Positions 41,065 through 51,000 of a stretch of 64,000 bases of DNA are shown piece by piece. The position numbers and the translations under genes were made by a program. The DNA is from an uncultured Dysosmobacter sp. (GTDB taxonomy: Bacteria > Bacillota > Clostridia > Oscillospirales > Oscillospiraceae): positions 1-64,000 of the forward strand of contig CAKTOO010000007.1 of NCBI GenBank assembly GCA_934590165.1, in the 5' to 3' direction. The notes beneath the pieces are model-generated. The model had not been told where the DNA came from, ran no database searches, and worked only from the letters and a program-made list of their open reading frames with translations. Positions within the stretch are counted from its first letter, which is position 1, and every line of letters starts with the position of its first letter.

Positions 41065-41093
41065 TTGACGGCATGGCGGAAAGCCGATATTAT
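41065..41093 (+). promoter_or_regulatory. Promoter of the SH3/Ig-like protein gene
   Basis: TTGACG at 41065-41070 and TATTAT at 41088-41093 with a 17-bp spacer. Confidence 0.6.
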
Positions 41094-41130
41094 GTAAAGT
41101 ACAACGAAGCTTTCGGAAGGAGTGCCATCC

Positions 41131-42066
41131 ATGGCCATGAAACGCTGCCCCGTCTGCGGGGAAAAATATTCCGATACCTATAAAAATTGCCCCTTCTGTG
41201 AGGAGGAGGCGGCGCTGCGAAGCGGCGGCAAGGTCCGCCGGGGCGGCCGGCGGACCGCCGGCAAGCAGAAGATGAATTTGCTGACGCCCACTCTGATCGT
41301 ACTAATTCTCATTATGGCAGCGCTGCTGATCTACCTGTTGTTCGGTGACCGGTTCCAAAAGGAACCGGTCAAACAGGACGCGCCTTCCGTGGGTGAGGTG
41401 CAGCCCCAGCAGCCGGAGGTGGAGGCCCCCGCCGACACGGAGCCGGGCGGTACCGATATGCCGGAGGACCCTGATGTGACGGAGCCGGCCCCCGGCACCA
41501 CTACGGCGCCCTCCGCCAGCGAATATGAGACGGCGTCCAAGCTGCCCGATGGCCTGACCCTCAGCACCACGGATTTCACGATGAAGGCAGCGGGGGAGAC
41601 CCATACCATTCAGGTCTCCGGCGGCAGCGGCAGCTATACCTGGCTCAGCGAGGATGACGGTGTTGCCTCCGTGGATCAAAACGGCAAGGTCACTGCCATT
41701 TCCCGGGGCACTGTCAATGTGCTGGTCACCGATGGCAGCAAGAAGGCCGTATGCATTGTCCGGTGCAGCTTCAGCGGTACCCTGGCTACCACGCCCGGGA
41801 CCGGCACAAGCTCCAGCACTGGCACGGGCTCCGGCACCAGCGGCATCCTGCAGACAGGCTCCGCGGTGGTCATCAACGGCGGAAACGGCGTAAATGTGCG
41901 TTCCGGTCCCAGCACGGATTATGAGGCTCTGGCCACCGTACCCAATGGCGCCTCCGTCCAGATCACGGGCAGTGCCGGTGACGGCTGGTACAAGATCACC
42001 TTCTCCGGTGTGGGCGGCGTGGAGACCGCCGGCTACATGAAGGGCGATTTCCTGAAAAACGACTGA
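41131..42066 (+). CDS. Membrane protein with zinc ribbon, Big2-like and SH3b domains
   Basis: 311 residues. A cytoplasmic zinc ribbon opens the protein (CPVCGEKYSDTYKNCPFC, residues 5-22), then a membrane helix (about 49-68). Outside lie a Pro/Glu/Thr-rich linker, a bacterial Ig-like (Big2) domain (TDFTMKAAGETHTIQVSGG... VASVDQNGKVTAISRG), a Ser/Thr/Gly linker and a C-terminal bacterial SH3 domain (GVNVRSGPSTDYEALATVPNG). SH3b domains commonly bind cell wall peptides, so a wall-sensing or wall-anchoring role is plausible. ATG 41131 follows GGAAGGAG by 8 nt. Confidence 0.78.
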   Translation: MAMKRCPVCGEKYSDTYKNCPFCEEEAALRSGGKVRRGGRRTAGKQKMNLLTPTLIVLILIMAALLIYLLFGDRFQKEPVKQDAPSVGEVQPQQPEVEAPADTEPGGTDMPEDPDVTEPAPGTTTAPSASEYETASKLPDGLTLSTTDFTMKAAGETHTIQVSGGSGSYTWLSEDDGVASVDQNGKVTAISRGTVNVLVTDGSKKAVCIVRCSFSGTLATTPGTGTSSSTGTGSGTSGILQTGSAVVINGGNGVNVRSGPSTDYEALATVPNGASVQITGSAGDGWYKITFSGVGGVETAGYMKGDFLKND

Positions 42067-42074
42067 TGGTCATA

Positions 42075-42109
42075 AAATATCCCCGGATGCTTTGCATCCG
42101 GGGATATTT
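42075..42109 (+). terminator. Terminator hairpin
   Basis: A 16-bp stem AAATATCCCCGGATGC/GCATCCGGGGATATTT with a TTT loop. It separates the SH3 protein gene from the exporter gene. Confidence 0.8.
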
Positions 42110-42111
42110 CA

Positions 42112-42140
42112 TTGCACAGGCGGAAAAACCGTGGTATCAT
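42112..42140 (+). promoter_or_regulatory. Promoter of the ABC exporter gene
   Basis: TTGCAC at 42112-42117 and TATCAT at 42135-42140 with a 17-bp spacer. Confidence 0.55.
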
Positions 42141-42173
42141 ATCTATGATTGCAAACGGACAAGGAGCATGACC

Positions 42174-43925
42174 ATGACCAACAAGGATTTTCAGCAAAGT
42201 TCTCCTCTGCACATCTTCCTTTCGTATTTCAAACCACACCGGCGGCTTTTTTTCATGGACCTCAGCTGCGCCCTGATGATATCCCTCATCGACCTGGCGT
42301 TTCCCTATGTCTCCCGCTGGTGCATGTATGAGCTGCTGCCCGAGAGCGCCTACAACGCATTCTTCGCCGTCATGGCGGTGGTGTTCGCGGCCTTTGTCCT
42401 CCGGGCGGTTTTGACGTACGTTATCTGCTACTGGGGTCATACCTTCGGCATCCTGGTGGAGGCGGATATCCGCAGGGACCTGTTCCGCCACATGCAGGAG
42501 CTGTCCTTCGACTATTTTGACCGCAACCGCACCGGCCAGCTCATGAGCCGGCTGACGGCGGACCTGTTCGACATCACGGAGCTGGCCCACCACGGCCCGG
42601 AGGACCTGTTCATCTCCGGCGTCACCATCGTGGGCGCGCTGGTCATCATGTTCACCATTCAGTGGCGGCTGGCCCTGGTCATCGCCGTCATCCTGCCCAT
42701 TTTCATGCTGGTGGTGTGGAGCAGCCGCCGCTCCATGCAGGAGGCCTCCGCCCGGGTGAAGCAGGAGACAGCCGTCATCAACGCGGACATCGAGTCCGGC
42801 CTCTCCGGCATCCGCACCGCCAAGGCCTTTGCCAACGAAAAGACGGAACTGAAAAAGTTTGAAAGCTCCAATGACAGCTTCAAGACCTCCAAGCGGCAGT
42901 TCCACAAGGCCATGGGCCGGTTCAATGCCACCATGGAGTTCTTCCTGTGCATCCTGTCCGCGGCGGTCATCGCCGCCGGCGGCTTCTTCATCATGCGGGG
43001 CCAGATGGACACCGTGGACCTCATCACCTTCAGCCTGTATATCACCACCTTTGTCAACCCCATCCGCAAGCTCTCCACCATGGCGGAGATGTTCGCCAAC
43101 GGCACCGCCGGCCTTTCCCGGTTCATTGAGCTCATGCGGACGGAGCCCGCCATGAAGGACGCACCGGACGCCAAGGTCCTCCGGCGGGTGAAGGGCAGCA
43201 TCGATGTAGACCACGTGAGCTTTGCCTATCAGGATGACCTGGCGGTGCTCCACGATGTGGACCTCCACATCCGCCCCGGCGAGACGCTGGCGGTGGTGGG
43301 TCCCTCCGGCGGCGGCAAGTCCACCCTCTGCCAGCTCATTCCCAGGTTCTACGATGTCACCGAGGGCGCCATCTTCATTGACGGCCAGGATGTGCGCTCC
43401 GTCACCCAGGAGTCCCTGCGGCAGAACGTGGGCGTGGTGCAGCAGGAGGTGTTCCTCTTTGCCGCCAGCATTCTGGAAAATATTCGCTACGGCCGCCCCG
43501 GCGCCACGGAGGAAGAAGTGGCCCAGGCGGCGAAGCTGGCGGAGATCTATGACGATATCGTGGCCATGCCCGACGGCTTCAACACCTATGTGGGCGAGCG
43601 GGGCGCCCTGCTGTCCGGCGGACAGAAGCAGCGCATCTCCATTGCCCGTATTTTCCTGAAGGACCCGCCGGTGCTGATCCTGGACGAGGCCACCTCTGCT
43701 CTGGACAGTGTGACGGAGGCAAAGCTCCAGCAGACGTTTGAAAAACTCTCCCAGGGCCGCACCACCATCATCATCGCCCACCGCCTGTCCACGGTCCGCA
43801 ACGCCGACCGCATCGCCGTGGTGGAGGAGGGCCGCATCGCGGAACTGGGCAGCCACGAGGAACTCATGGCGAAAAACGGCGCCTACGCGGCGCTGGTCCG
43901 CACCCAGGAGCTGCGCCATGGATAA
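42174..43925 (+). CDS. ABC transporter, fused permease and ATPase
   Basis: 583 residues: a six-helix type I exporter domain (about 25-320) followed by a nucleotide-binding domain. Walker A GPSGGGKST near 374-382, signature LSGGQKQR near 480, Walker B VLILDEATSALD near 500 and the H-loop IIIAHRLST. It would work as a homodimer, exporting a lipid, peptide or drug; substrate unknown. ATG 42174 has AAGGAG 7 nt upstream; ATG 42168 is too close. The open frame upstream crosses a terminator and promoter and is not coding. The last codons overlap ylmH by 8 nt. Confidence 0.9.
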   Translation: MTNKDFQQSSPLHIFLSYFKPHRRLFFMDLSCALMISLIDLAFPYVSRWCMYELLPESAYNAFFAVMAVVFAAFVLRAVLTYVICYWGHTFGILVEADIRRDLFRHMQELSFDYFDRNRTGQLMSRLTADLFDITELAHHGPEDLFISGVTIVGALVIMFTIQWRLALVIAVILPIFMLVVWSSRRSMQEASARVKQETAVINADIESGLSGIRTAKAFANEKTELKKFESSNDSFKTSKRQFHKAMGRFNATMEFFLCILSAAVIAAGGFFIMRGQMDTVDLITFSLYITTFVNPIRKLSTMAEMFANGTAGLSRFIELMRTEPAMKDAPDAKVLRRVKGSIDVDHVSFAYQDDLAVLHDVDLHIRPGETLAVVGPSGGGKSTLCQLIPRFYDVTEGAIFIDGQDVRSVTQESLRQNVGVVQQEVFLFAASILENIRYGRPGATEEEVAQAAKLAEIYDDIVAMPDGFNTYVGERGALLSGGQKQRISIARIFLKDPPVLILDEATSALDSVTEAKLQQTFEKLSQGRTTIIIAHRLSTVRNADRIAVVEEGRIAELGSHEELMAKNGAYAALVRTQELRHG

Positions 43926-44715
43926 GTCGAAGCTGCTGGACCGGCTGGGGGCTGCTGGAGAGGACCGGCTGCTGCTGGCCAAGGTCCTGGACCGGGCCGG
44001 ACAGGCCCAAAGCCGCAACATCCCCGCCGCCACGGACTTTCTCAGTCCCCAGCAGCAGGCCCTTGCCCTGGACCTGCTGCGTCTGGCGGGTATCCCGGAG
44101 ACGGGATATACGCGCCTGGGCGGCTATGAGGGGGCCGAGCGGAACATCCTGTTGTTTTTGCCGGACTGGCTGGAGGCCGCCGACGCCGGGAGCCAGAGTC
44201 CCATCCGGTGCCTGCGGGCATCCTTCCGGGAGGAGGAAAAGCTGACCCACCGGGATTTTTTGGGCAGCCTCATGGGCATGGGCATCGTCCGGGAAAAGGT
44301 GGGGGACATCCTGGTGGGACCTGCCGGCGCGGACCTTATGGTGCTGGACACGGTGGCGGAGTTCCTGCTGCAAAGCTGGAACAGCGCCGGACGGGCCAGG
44401 CTCACCGTTACCGCCATTGAGCCCTGGGAGGTCCGGGTGCCGGAGGTCAAGTGCCAGGAGATGCGGGACACCGTTTCTTCTCTGCGGCTGGACGCCGTGG
44501 CGTCCACGGGCTTCCGCATGTCCCGGGGCAAGGCGGCGGAGCTCATCACCTCCGGCCGCGTGCAGGTGAACTGGCGGGAGTGCACGAAGCTGGACAAGCT
44601 GCTCACGGCGGGAGATACCGTCTCCGCCAGGGGCTTTGGAAAATTTGAATTGACGGAGGTGGGCGGCGTCACAAAAAAGGGCCGTACCTCCATCGTGCTG
44701 AAGCGATATATCTGA
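43918..44715 (+). CDS. ylmH: YlmH-type S4 RNA-binding protein
   Basis: 265 residues. An N-terminal region (DFLSPQQQALALDLLRLAG, then a substrate-like fold) is followed by the S4 domain (LRLDAVASTGFRMSRGKAAELITSGRVQVNW near 180-215). YlmH proteins bind 50S ribosomal subunits and help rescue stalled ribosomes, acting like RqcP in B. subtilis. The gene usually lies in the cell division yggT-divIVA area; here it is coupled to an ABC exporter instead, by an 8-nt overlap. Confidence 0.88.
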   Translation: MDKSKLLDRLGAAGEDRLLLAKVLDRAGQAQSRNIPAATDFLSPQQQALALDLLRLAGIPETGYTRLGGYEGAERNILLFLPDWLEAADAGSQSPIRCLRASFREEEKLTHRDFLGSLMGMGIVREKVGDILVGPAGADLMVLDTVAEFLLQSWNSAGRARLTVTAIEPWEVRVPEVKCQEMRDTVSSLRLDAVASTGFRMSRGKAAELITSGRVQVNWRECTKLDKLLTAGDTVSARGFGKFELTEVGGVTKKGRTSIVLKRYI

Positions 44716-44726
44716 GGAGGAGAACC

Positions 44727-44936
44727 ATGGATCAAAAGCAGATCGACCGGATCAATGAGTTGGCCCGAAAGGCCAAAAGCCCCGAGGGGCTGACGAAATG
44801 GGAGGAGGAAGAACGGGCCGCCCTGCGCCGGGAATACGTGGATTCTGTGTTGGGCAGCCTGCGGGGTCAGCTGGACCACACCTATATCATGGACGAGAAG
44901 GGTCAAAAGCACAAGCTGAAGAAAAAGGGGGAATGA
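44727..44936 (+). CDS. DUF896 (YnzC-like) small protein
   Basis: 69 residues of the DUF896 family: IDRINELARKAKSPEGLTKWEEEERAALRREY, a helical hairpin with a basic C terminus. Bacillus YnzC has a solved structure but no clear role; a link to the SOS response has been suggested for the family. GAGGAGG lies before the start. It sits 11 bp after ylmH and 3 bp before the next gene. Confidence 0.9.
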   Translation: MDQKQIDRINELARKAKSPEGLTKWEEEERAALRREYVDSVLGSLRGQLDHTYIMDEKGQKHKLKKKGE

Positions 44937-44939
44937 GCC

Positions 44940-46094
44940 TTGGCCGCGCAGCAGAAAAAAGACAACGACTGGCTGGCCTGGGCCCTGATCGCGTTCCTGT
45001 TTGCCGTGGGGCTGTCGCCTCTGGCGCTGTTACTGCTGTTTTTCAAGCTGTTTGGCGGCGACGGGAAAAAGAAGCAGGCTTCTCCGCCGCCCCTCCAGAC
45101 CCGGAGCCAGACGGCGGAGCAGGCGGCGCCCCGGCAGCCCAGCAAGGCCCGGGAGGCCGTGGAAAAGGTCACCAAAACGCCTCAAGCCAAGAAATCCACC
45201 GCTTTTTGGCTGAAGCTGGCTGGTGCGGTGCTGGCGGCGGTGGGCGTTATCGCCTGTGTGGAGCCCATCGACATGATGGTCTGGCTGGGGAGCGCCGAGG
45301 GCTATTATATCGAGGACCTGCTGACGGCTCTGGCCATGGTGGTGGGCGGCGGCGCCATGTTTGGCAGCGGCCTTTCCATGGACCGCCAGCTCAAGCGCCA
45401 CACCAAATACCTCTCCGTCATGGGTGACCGGGAGGCCGTGGCGGTGGAGGAGCTGAGCCGGGTCCTGGGATACCCCAAAAAGCGGGTGGAGAAGGACCTC
45501 CAGAAGATGATCGACAAGGGCTACTTCGGCGGCGAGGCCTATTTGAATATGGAGCTGGGCTATCTGTTCCGCAGCGGCCAAGCGGACGCGGCGTTCCAGA
45601 AAAAGCAGCGGGAAGCCGCGGCCCAGGTCCCCAAGGAGGCGGAGGAGGGGTATTCCGGCATCCTGCGGAACATCCGCCGGGCCAACGACCGTATCGCGGA
45701 CCCGGTACTCTCCGCCAAAATCGACCGGCTGGAGGATATCACCGCCAAGATTTTCCGGGCGGTGGAGGAGGACCCCAAAAAGCGGAGCCGTATCGACACG
45801 TTCTTGAACTACTACCTGCCCACCACCCAAAAGCTGCTGGACTCCTACGCGGAATTTGAGGCCGCCGGTGTGGAGGGAGAGAACCTGCGGCAGGCCAAAA
45901 GCCGCATCGAATCCACCATGGACGCCATCGTCAAGGGTTTTGAGCACCAGCTGGATGAGCTGTACAAGGCGGATGCCATGGATGTGGACAGCGACATCCG
46001 GGTCATGGAGACCATGCTGAACCGGGACACTGCCTCGGCGGAGCGGGACTTCGGCCTGGGCGGGACCGCTGCCCAGCGGGAGAAACAGACCTGA
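44940..46094 (+). CDS. XpaC-like membrane protein
   Basis: 384 residues. There are two N-terminal membrane regions (about 12-38 and 88-140) and a cytoplasmic coiled helical part matching the XpaC family (5-bromo-4-chloroindolyl phosphate hydrolysis protein): RIDTFLNYYLPTTQKLLDSYAEFEAAG and IESTMDAIVKGFEHQLDELYKADAMDVDSDIRVMETML. A winged-helix-like segment (VAVEELSRVLGYPKKRVEKDLQKMIDKGYF) lies between. In other bacteria xpaC is paired with telA, which is not seen here. The start is TTG 44940 after AAGGGGGAATG. Confidence 0.8.
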   Translation: MAAQQKKDNDWLAWALIAFLFAVGLSPLALLLLFFKLFGGDGKKKQASPPPLQTRSQTAEQAAPRQPSKAREAVEKVTKTPQAKKSTAFWLKLAGAVLAAVGVIACVEPIDMMVWLGSAEGYYIEDLLTALAMVVGGGAMFGSGLSMDRQLKRHTKYLSVMGDREAVAVEELSRVLGYPKKRVEKDLQKMIDKGYFGGEAYLNMELGYLFRSGQADAAFQKKQREAAAQVPKEAEEGYSGILRNIRRANDRIADPVLSAKIDRLEDITAKIFRAVEEDPKKRSRIDTFLNYYLPTTQKLLDSYAEFEAAGVEGENLRQAKSRIESTMDAIVKGFEHQLDELYKADAMDVDSDIRVMETMLNRDTASAERDFGLGGTAAQREKQT

Positions 46095-46100
46095 GCCTGA

Positions 46101-46130
46101 CCGGCGCGCCGTATGGCGCGCTGGTTTTTT
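46101..46130 (+). terminator. Terminator of the exporter-ylmH-xpaC operon
   Basis: CCGGCGCGCC and GGCGCGCTGG pair around GTAT, followed by six T. Confidence 0.92.
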
Positions 46131-46152
46131 GCGCCTTGAAGGGGGAAAGTAC

Positions 46153-46182
46153 TTGCGGAAAGGACAGAAAACCGGGTATAAT
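46153..46182 (+). promoter_or_regulatory. Promoter of the dipeptidase gene
   Basis: TTGCGG at 46153-46158 and TATAAT at 46177-46182 with an 18-bp spacer. Confidence 0.6.
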
Positions 46183-46213
46183 GTAGGCAGAACAAAAACA
46201 AGGAGCGAGCAGT

Positions 46214-47653
46214 ATGGCAGTATTGGACCAATTGGAACCCAAAAACGTATTCCGCTTTTTTGAGGAGATGTGCGCGATCCCCCACGGATCTTACAACACG
46301 AAAGCGGTCAGCGACTGGTGTGTGGCCTTTGCCAAAGCGCGGGGCCTGGAGCACTACCAGGATGAAATGAACAACGTCATCCTCATCAAGGAGGCCTCCG
46401 CGGGCTATGAGGAGGCTGAGCCGGTCATCCTCCAGGGCCATCTGGACATGGTGTGCGAAAAAGCTCCCGGCTGTGAGAAGGATATGGCCCGGGAGGGCCT
46501 GGACCTGGCGGTGGAGGGCGATTACATCTACGCCGAAGGGACCACCCTGGGCGGCGATGACGGCATCGCTGTGGCCATGGCCCTGGCTGCGCTGGATGAC
46601 GACTCTTTGCCCCATCCCCGGCTGGAGGTCATCCTCACCACCGAGGAGGAGGTGGGCATGGACGGTGCCATGGCGCTGGACGTGTCTCCCATCCGGGGGC
46701 GGAAGATGCTGAACTTGGACTCCGAGGCGGAGGGGATCTTTACCGTCAGCTGTGCCGGCGGCTCCATGGCGGCCTGCGGGCTGCCGGTGGCCCAGGCGCC
46801 TTTCGGCGGCGATATTCTGCGGGTTCGGGTGGAGGGCCTCACCGGCGGCCACTCCGGCGCAGAGATCCACAAGGGCCGGGCCAATGCCAGTATGCTGCTG
46901 GGCCGGCTGCTGCTGGCCATGGCGGCGGAGACGGAGCTGCGGCTGGTGTCCGCTGACGGCGGATTGAAGGACAATGCCATCCCCGTGGCGGCGGAGGCTG
47001 TGGTGGCCGCGGCGGACGGCCGGAAGGCCAAAGCGGCGGCGGAGCGTATGGCCGCCTGCTTCCAGGTGGAGTACCGCCGTTCCGACCCGATGCTGACGGT
47101 GACGGCGGAGGAGGCTGCGGCTGCGTGGCTGCCCATGGACGCCGCCTCCACGGAGAGGACTCTGTGCCTGCTGGCCTGCGCGCCCAACGGCGTGCAGACC
47201 ATGAGCCAGGACATCCACGGCCTGGTACAGACCTCCCTGAACTTGGGCATTTTGAAAACAGAGGAAAATGCCGTGACGGCGTCCTTCTGCATCCGCAGCT
47301 CCGTGGACAGCGAGAAGGAAATGCTGAAGGACCGGCTGGCCTGCCTGCTGGCCCAGCTGGGCGGCAGGGTGTCCTTCTCCGGCGAATATCCCGGTTGGGC
47401 GTACCGGCCGGACTCCCCCCTGCGGGAGCTGATGACGGAGGTCTACCGGGAGCAGTACGGCCGGGAGCCCAAGGTGGAAGCCATCCACGCTGGTTTGGAG
47501 TGCGGATTGCTGGCGGGTAAGCTGCCGGGGCTGGACTGCGTGTCCATCGGCCCGGACCTGTTGGAGATCCACACACCCCGGGAGAAGATGAGCATCTCCT
47601 CCGTGCAGAGGGTGTGGGCATTCGTGCGTGAGGTGCTGAAGCGTTCCAAGTGA
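46214..47653 (+). CDS. pepD: Aminoacyl-histidine dipeptidase (PepD, M20C)
   Basis: A 479-residue cytoplasmic metallopeptidase of the M20C family, splitting dipeptides such as carnosine and other Xaa-His. Zinc ligands lie in LQGHLDMVCEK, TLGGDDGIA (the bridging Asp), TTEEEVGMDGA and LDSEAEG, with a final His in AIHAGLECGLL. A dimerisation domain is inserted in the middle. GGAGCGAG lies 5 nt before ATG 46214. Single-gene transcript with its own promoter and terminator. Confidence 0.94.
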   Translation: MAVLDQLEPKNVFRFFEEMCAIPHGSYNTKAVSDWCVAFAKARGLEHYQDEMNNVILIKEASAGYEEAEPVILQGHLDMVCEKAPGCEKDMAREGLDLAVEGDYIYAEGTTLGGDDGIAVAMALAALDDDSLPHPRLEVILTTEEEVGMDGAMALDVSPIRGRKMLNLDSEAEGIFTVSCAGGSMAACGLPVAQAPFGGDILRVRVEGLTGGHSGAEIHKGRANASMLLGRLLLAMAAETELRLVSADGGLKDNAIPVAAEAVVAAADGRKAKAAAERMAACFQVEYRRSDPMLTVTAEEAAAAWLPMDAASTERTLCLLACAPNGVQTMSQDIHGLVQTSLNLGILKTEENAVTASFCIRSSVDSEKEMLKDRLACLLAQLGGRVSFSGEYPGWAYRPDSPLRELMTEVYREQYGREPKVEAIHAGLECGLLAGKLPGLDCVSIGPDLLEIHTPREKMSISSVQRVWAFVREVLKRSK

Positions 47654-47668
47654 TACGGCAAATGAAAA

Positions 47669-47703
47669 GCACAGGGAGCCTGCGGTGCTCCCTGTGTTTT
47701 TTT
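47669..47703 (+). terminator. Terminator of pepD
   Basis: GCACAGGGAGC pairs with GCTCCCTGTGT around CTGCGGT, then seven T. The rest of the gap to 48018 holds a short palindrome GCGGACATGTCCGC at 47727-47740 and the promoter region described next. Confidence 0.88.
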
Positions 47704-47892
47704 GCGGCAGGCGCAAAAAAGCGGACATGTCCGCTTGAAACGGACAAATTTGCGGCGAAAAAGGGCGGGTGTGAAAAGGAGAGACCTGTTTTTGGTGAAA
47801 AACACAATGAAAAAAAGTAAAAACTTGTAGTTTTTAAAGATGCCTGAACAAAACCACCAAAATGCCCCACCGGATTTCTCCACGGCGATTCT

Positions 47893-47933
47893 TTGTTAGA
47901 TAATTGACACAATACACGGGAAAAGGCTATACT
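47893..47933 (+). promoter_or_regulatory. PFOR promoter with a Rex-like operator
   Basis: TTGACA at 47904-47909 and TATACT at 47928-47933, 18-bp spacer. The 18-mer TTGTTAGATAATTGACAC at 47893-47910 resembles the clostridial Rex site TTGTTAANNNNTTAACAA (11 of 14 defined positions) and overlaps the -35. Rex is a redox-sensing NADH-responsive repressor of fermentation genes. The operator call is tentative. Confidence 0.5.
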
Positions 47934-48018
47934 GAAGATGCTGACAAGCATTCCCAAAAGGGCGGAAAACCGCCATTTTGAACACTGTGAAACAAAAAAA
48001 TAGGGAGGAATTAAGTTT

Positions 48019-51000
48019 ATGGCAAAGAACAAAGTGTTCAAGACGATGGACGGTAATGAGGCTGCCGCATACGTGTCTTACGCGTTTACCGAGGTAGCTA
48101 CCATTTACCCCATCACCCCCTCCAGTCCCATGGCTGACCACGTGGATGCGTGGGCTGCCAACGGCAAGAAGAACCTGTTCGGTCAGCCCGTGAAGCTGGT
48201 CGAGATGCAGGCGGAATCCGGCGCGGCCGGCGCGATGCACGGCTCTCTGGAGACCGGCTCCCTGACCAGCACCTACACTGCTTCCCAGGGCCTGCTGCTG
48301 ATGATCCCTCCCATGTACCGGATCGCCGGTTCTCAGCTGCCCGGCGTTATGCATGTCTCTGCCCGTACCGTGGCCACCCACTCCCTGTCCATTTTCGGTG
48401 ATCACTCCGACGTCATGGCCTGCCGTCAGACCGGCTGGGCGCAGCTGGCTTCCTCCAGCGTGCAGGAGAGCATGGACATGGCCGCCGTTGCGCACCTGTC
48501 CGCCATCAAGGGTTCCATCCCCTTCCAGCATTTCTTCGATGGCTTCCGGACCTCTCACGAGATCCAGAAGATCGAGGTTCTGGACTATGAGGACTTGGGC
48601 AAGCTGCTGGATTGGGACGCCGTTCAGAGATTCAAGGATCACGCGCTGAGCACTGAGCATCCCACCCTGCGCCACACCCTGCAGAACCCCGACACCTTCT
48701 TCCAGTCTCGCGAGGCCTGCAACACCGCCTATGCTGCGCTGCCCGCCATCGTTGAGGAGTACATGGGCAAGATCAACGAGCTCACCGGCCGCAACTATCA
48801 GCTGTTCAACTACTACGGCGCCCCCGATGCTGAGCGCGTTGTGGTGGCCATGGGCTCCGTCTGCGAGACACTGACCGAGGTCGTTGATTATCTGGTGGAG
48901 CGCGGTGAGAAGGTCGGCTTCATCCAGGTCCACCTGTTCCGGCCCTTCTCCATGGAGCGTCTGCTGGAGAAGATCCCCGCTTCCTGCAAGTGCCTGACCG
49001 TTCTGGACCGCACCAAGGAGCCCGGCGCTCCTGGCGAGCCTCTGTACCTGGACGTGTGCAACGCCCTGTGGGAAGGCAAGCGCACCAACATCGAGGCCCT
49101 GGGCGGCCGCTATGGCCTGGGCTCCAAGGATACCACTCCCGCCCAGATGAAGGCCGTGTTCGACAACATGAAGGGTGAGAAGAAGAACCACTTCACCGTC
49201 GGCATCAACGATGACGTCACCCACCTGTCCCTGCCCGTTGGCGAGAACATTGTCACCGCCGGCAAGTCCATCATCTCCTGCAAGTTCTGGGGCCTGGGCT
49301 CTGACGGCACCGTGGGCGCCAACAAGAACTCCATCAAGATCATCGGCGACCACACCGACCAGTACGCCCAGGCTTACTTCGAGTATGACTCCAAGAAGTC
49401 CGGCGGCGTCACCAAGTCCCACCTGCGCTTCGGCCATGAGCCCATCCACAGCACCTACTATGTCACCATGGCTGATTTCGTGGCCTGCCACAAGCCCTCT
49501 TACATCAAGGACTTCGACATCGTCTCCGAGATCAAGCCCCACGGCACCTTCCTGCTGAACACCAGCTGGAGCGGCGCTGAGCTGGAGGCGAACCTGCCCA
49601 ACCGTGTGAAGCGCCAGATCGCCGAGCGTGAGATCAACTTCTACACCATCGACGCCACTGCCATCGCCATGGAGCTGGGCCTGGGCAACCGCACCAACAC
49701 CGTGCTGCAGGCTGCCTTCTTCAAGCTCTCCGGCATCATCCCCATCGCTGATGCCGTGGGGTACATGAAGGCCGCTATCGTCAAGTCTTACTCCAAGAAG
49801 GGCCAGAAGATCGTCGATATGAACAGCGCCGCCGTTGACAGGGGTGTTGACGCCGCGGTGAAGATCGATGTTCCCGCGTCCTGGAAGACCCTGACTGACG
49901 ATACCCAGGCTCCCGACGCCAATCTGCCTCACTACATCCGTGCGATCCAGATCCCCGTCAACAAGCAGGCCGGCGATGCCATCCCCGTGAGCGAGTTCAT
50001 GCCTTACGCCGACGGTGTCACCCCCTCTGAGACCTCTAAGTACGAAAAGCGCGGCATCGCCGTGAAGGTGCCCCAGTGGCTCCCCGAGAACTGCATCGGC
50101 TGCAACAAGTGCGCCCTGGTCTGCCCCCACGCCGCCATCCGTCCCTTCCTGCTGAACGCGGAGGAAGAGGCTGCGAAGCCCGCCTCCTTTGTCACCAAGG
50201 AAGCCAAGGGCAAGGGCTTTGAGGGCCTGACCTTCCGTATGCAGGTCGATCCTCTGGACTGCCAGGGCTGCGGCGCCTGCGCCAATGCCTGCCCTGCCAA
50301 GGAGAAGGCTCTGGTCATGGAGCTGCTGGAGACCCAGATGCCCGAGCAGGAGAACTGGGATCATGCGTTGACCCTGTCCACCAAGGCCAATCCCATGGAC
50401 AAGTTTACCGTCCGCGGTTCTCAGTTCGAGCGTCCTCTGTACGAGTTCAGCGGCGCCTGCGCCGGCTGCGGCGAGGCTCCCTACATGAAGCTCATGTCCC
50501 AGCTGTTCGGTGATCGGATGTTCGTTACCTCCGCCACTGGCTGCGCTTACGTCGTAGGCTCCTCCACGCCTTCCTTCCCCTACGCGGCCAACGAGAAGGG
50601 CCACGGCCCCGCCAACTCCAACTCCCTGTTCGAGGATAACGCCGAGTATGCGCTGGGCATGAAGCTGTCCATCGACCAGATGCGCCGTCAGATGGCTGCC
50701 CACGCCGAGGCTGTGGTGGCTGCCACCTCCGACGCCGCACTGAAGAGCGCCATTGAGGCCTGGCTGGCCGAGGGTGATATCGGCGATAAGACCCGCGCCC
50801 TGTCCGAGGCGGTCGTGGCCGCTCTGGACGCCACCACGGAGACCTCCGATGCCATTGCCTTCATGAAGGCCAACAAGGATGTTCTGCCCAAGAAGAGCGT
50901 CTGGATGTACGGCGGCGACGGCTGGGCTTACGATATCGGATTCGGCGGTCTGGACCATGTCCTGGCTTCCGGCGCTGATGTGAACATTCTGGTGGTCGAT

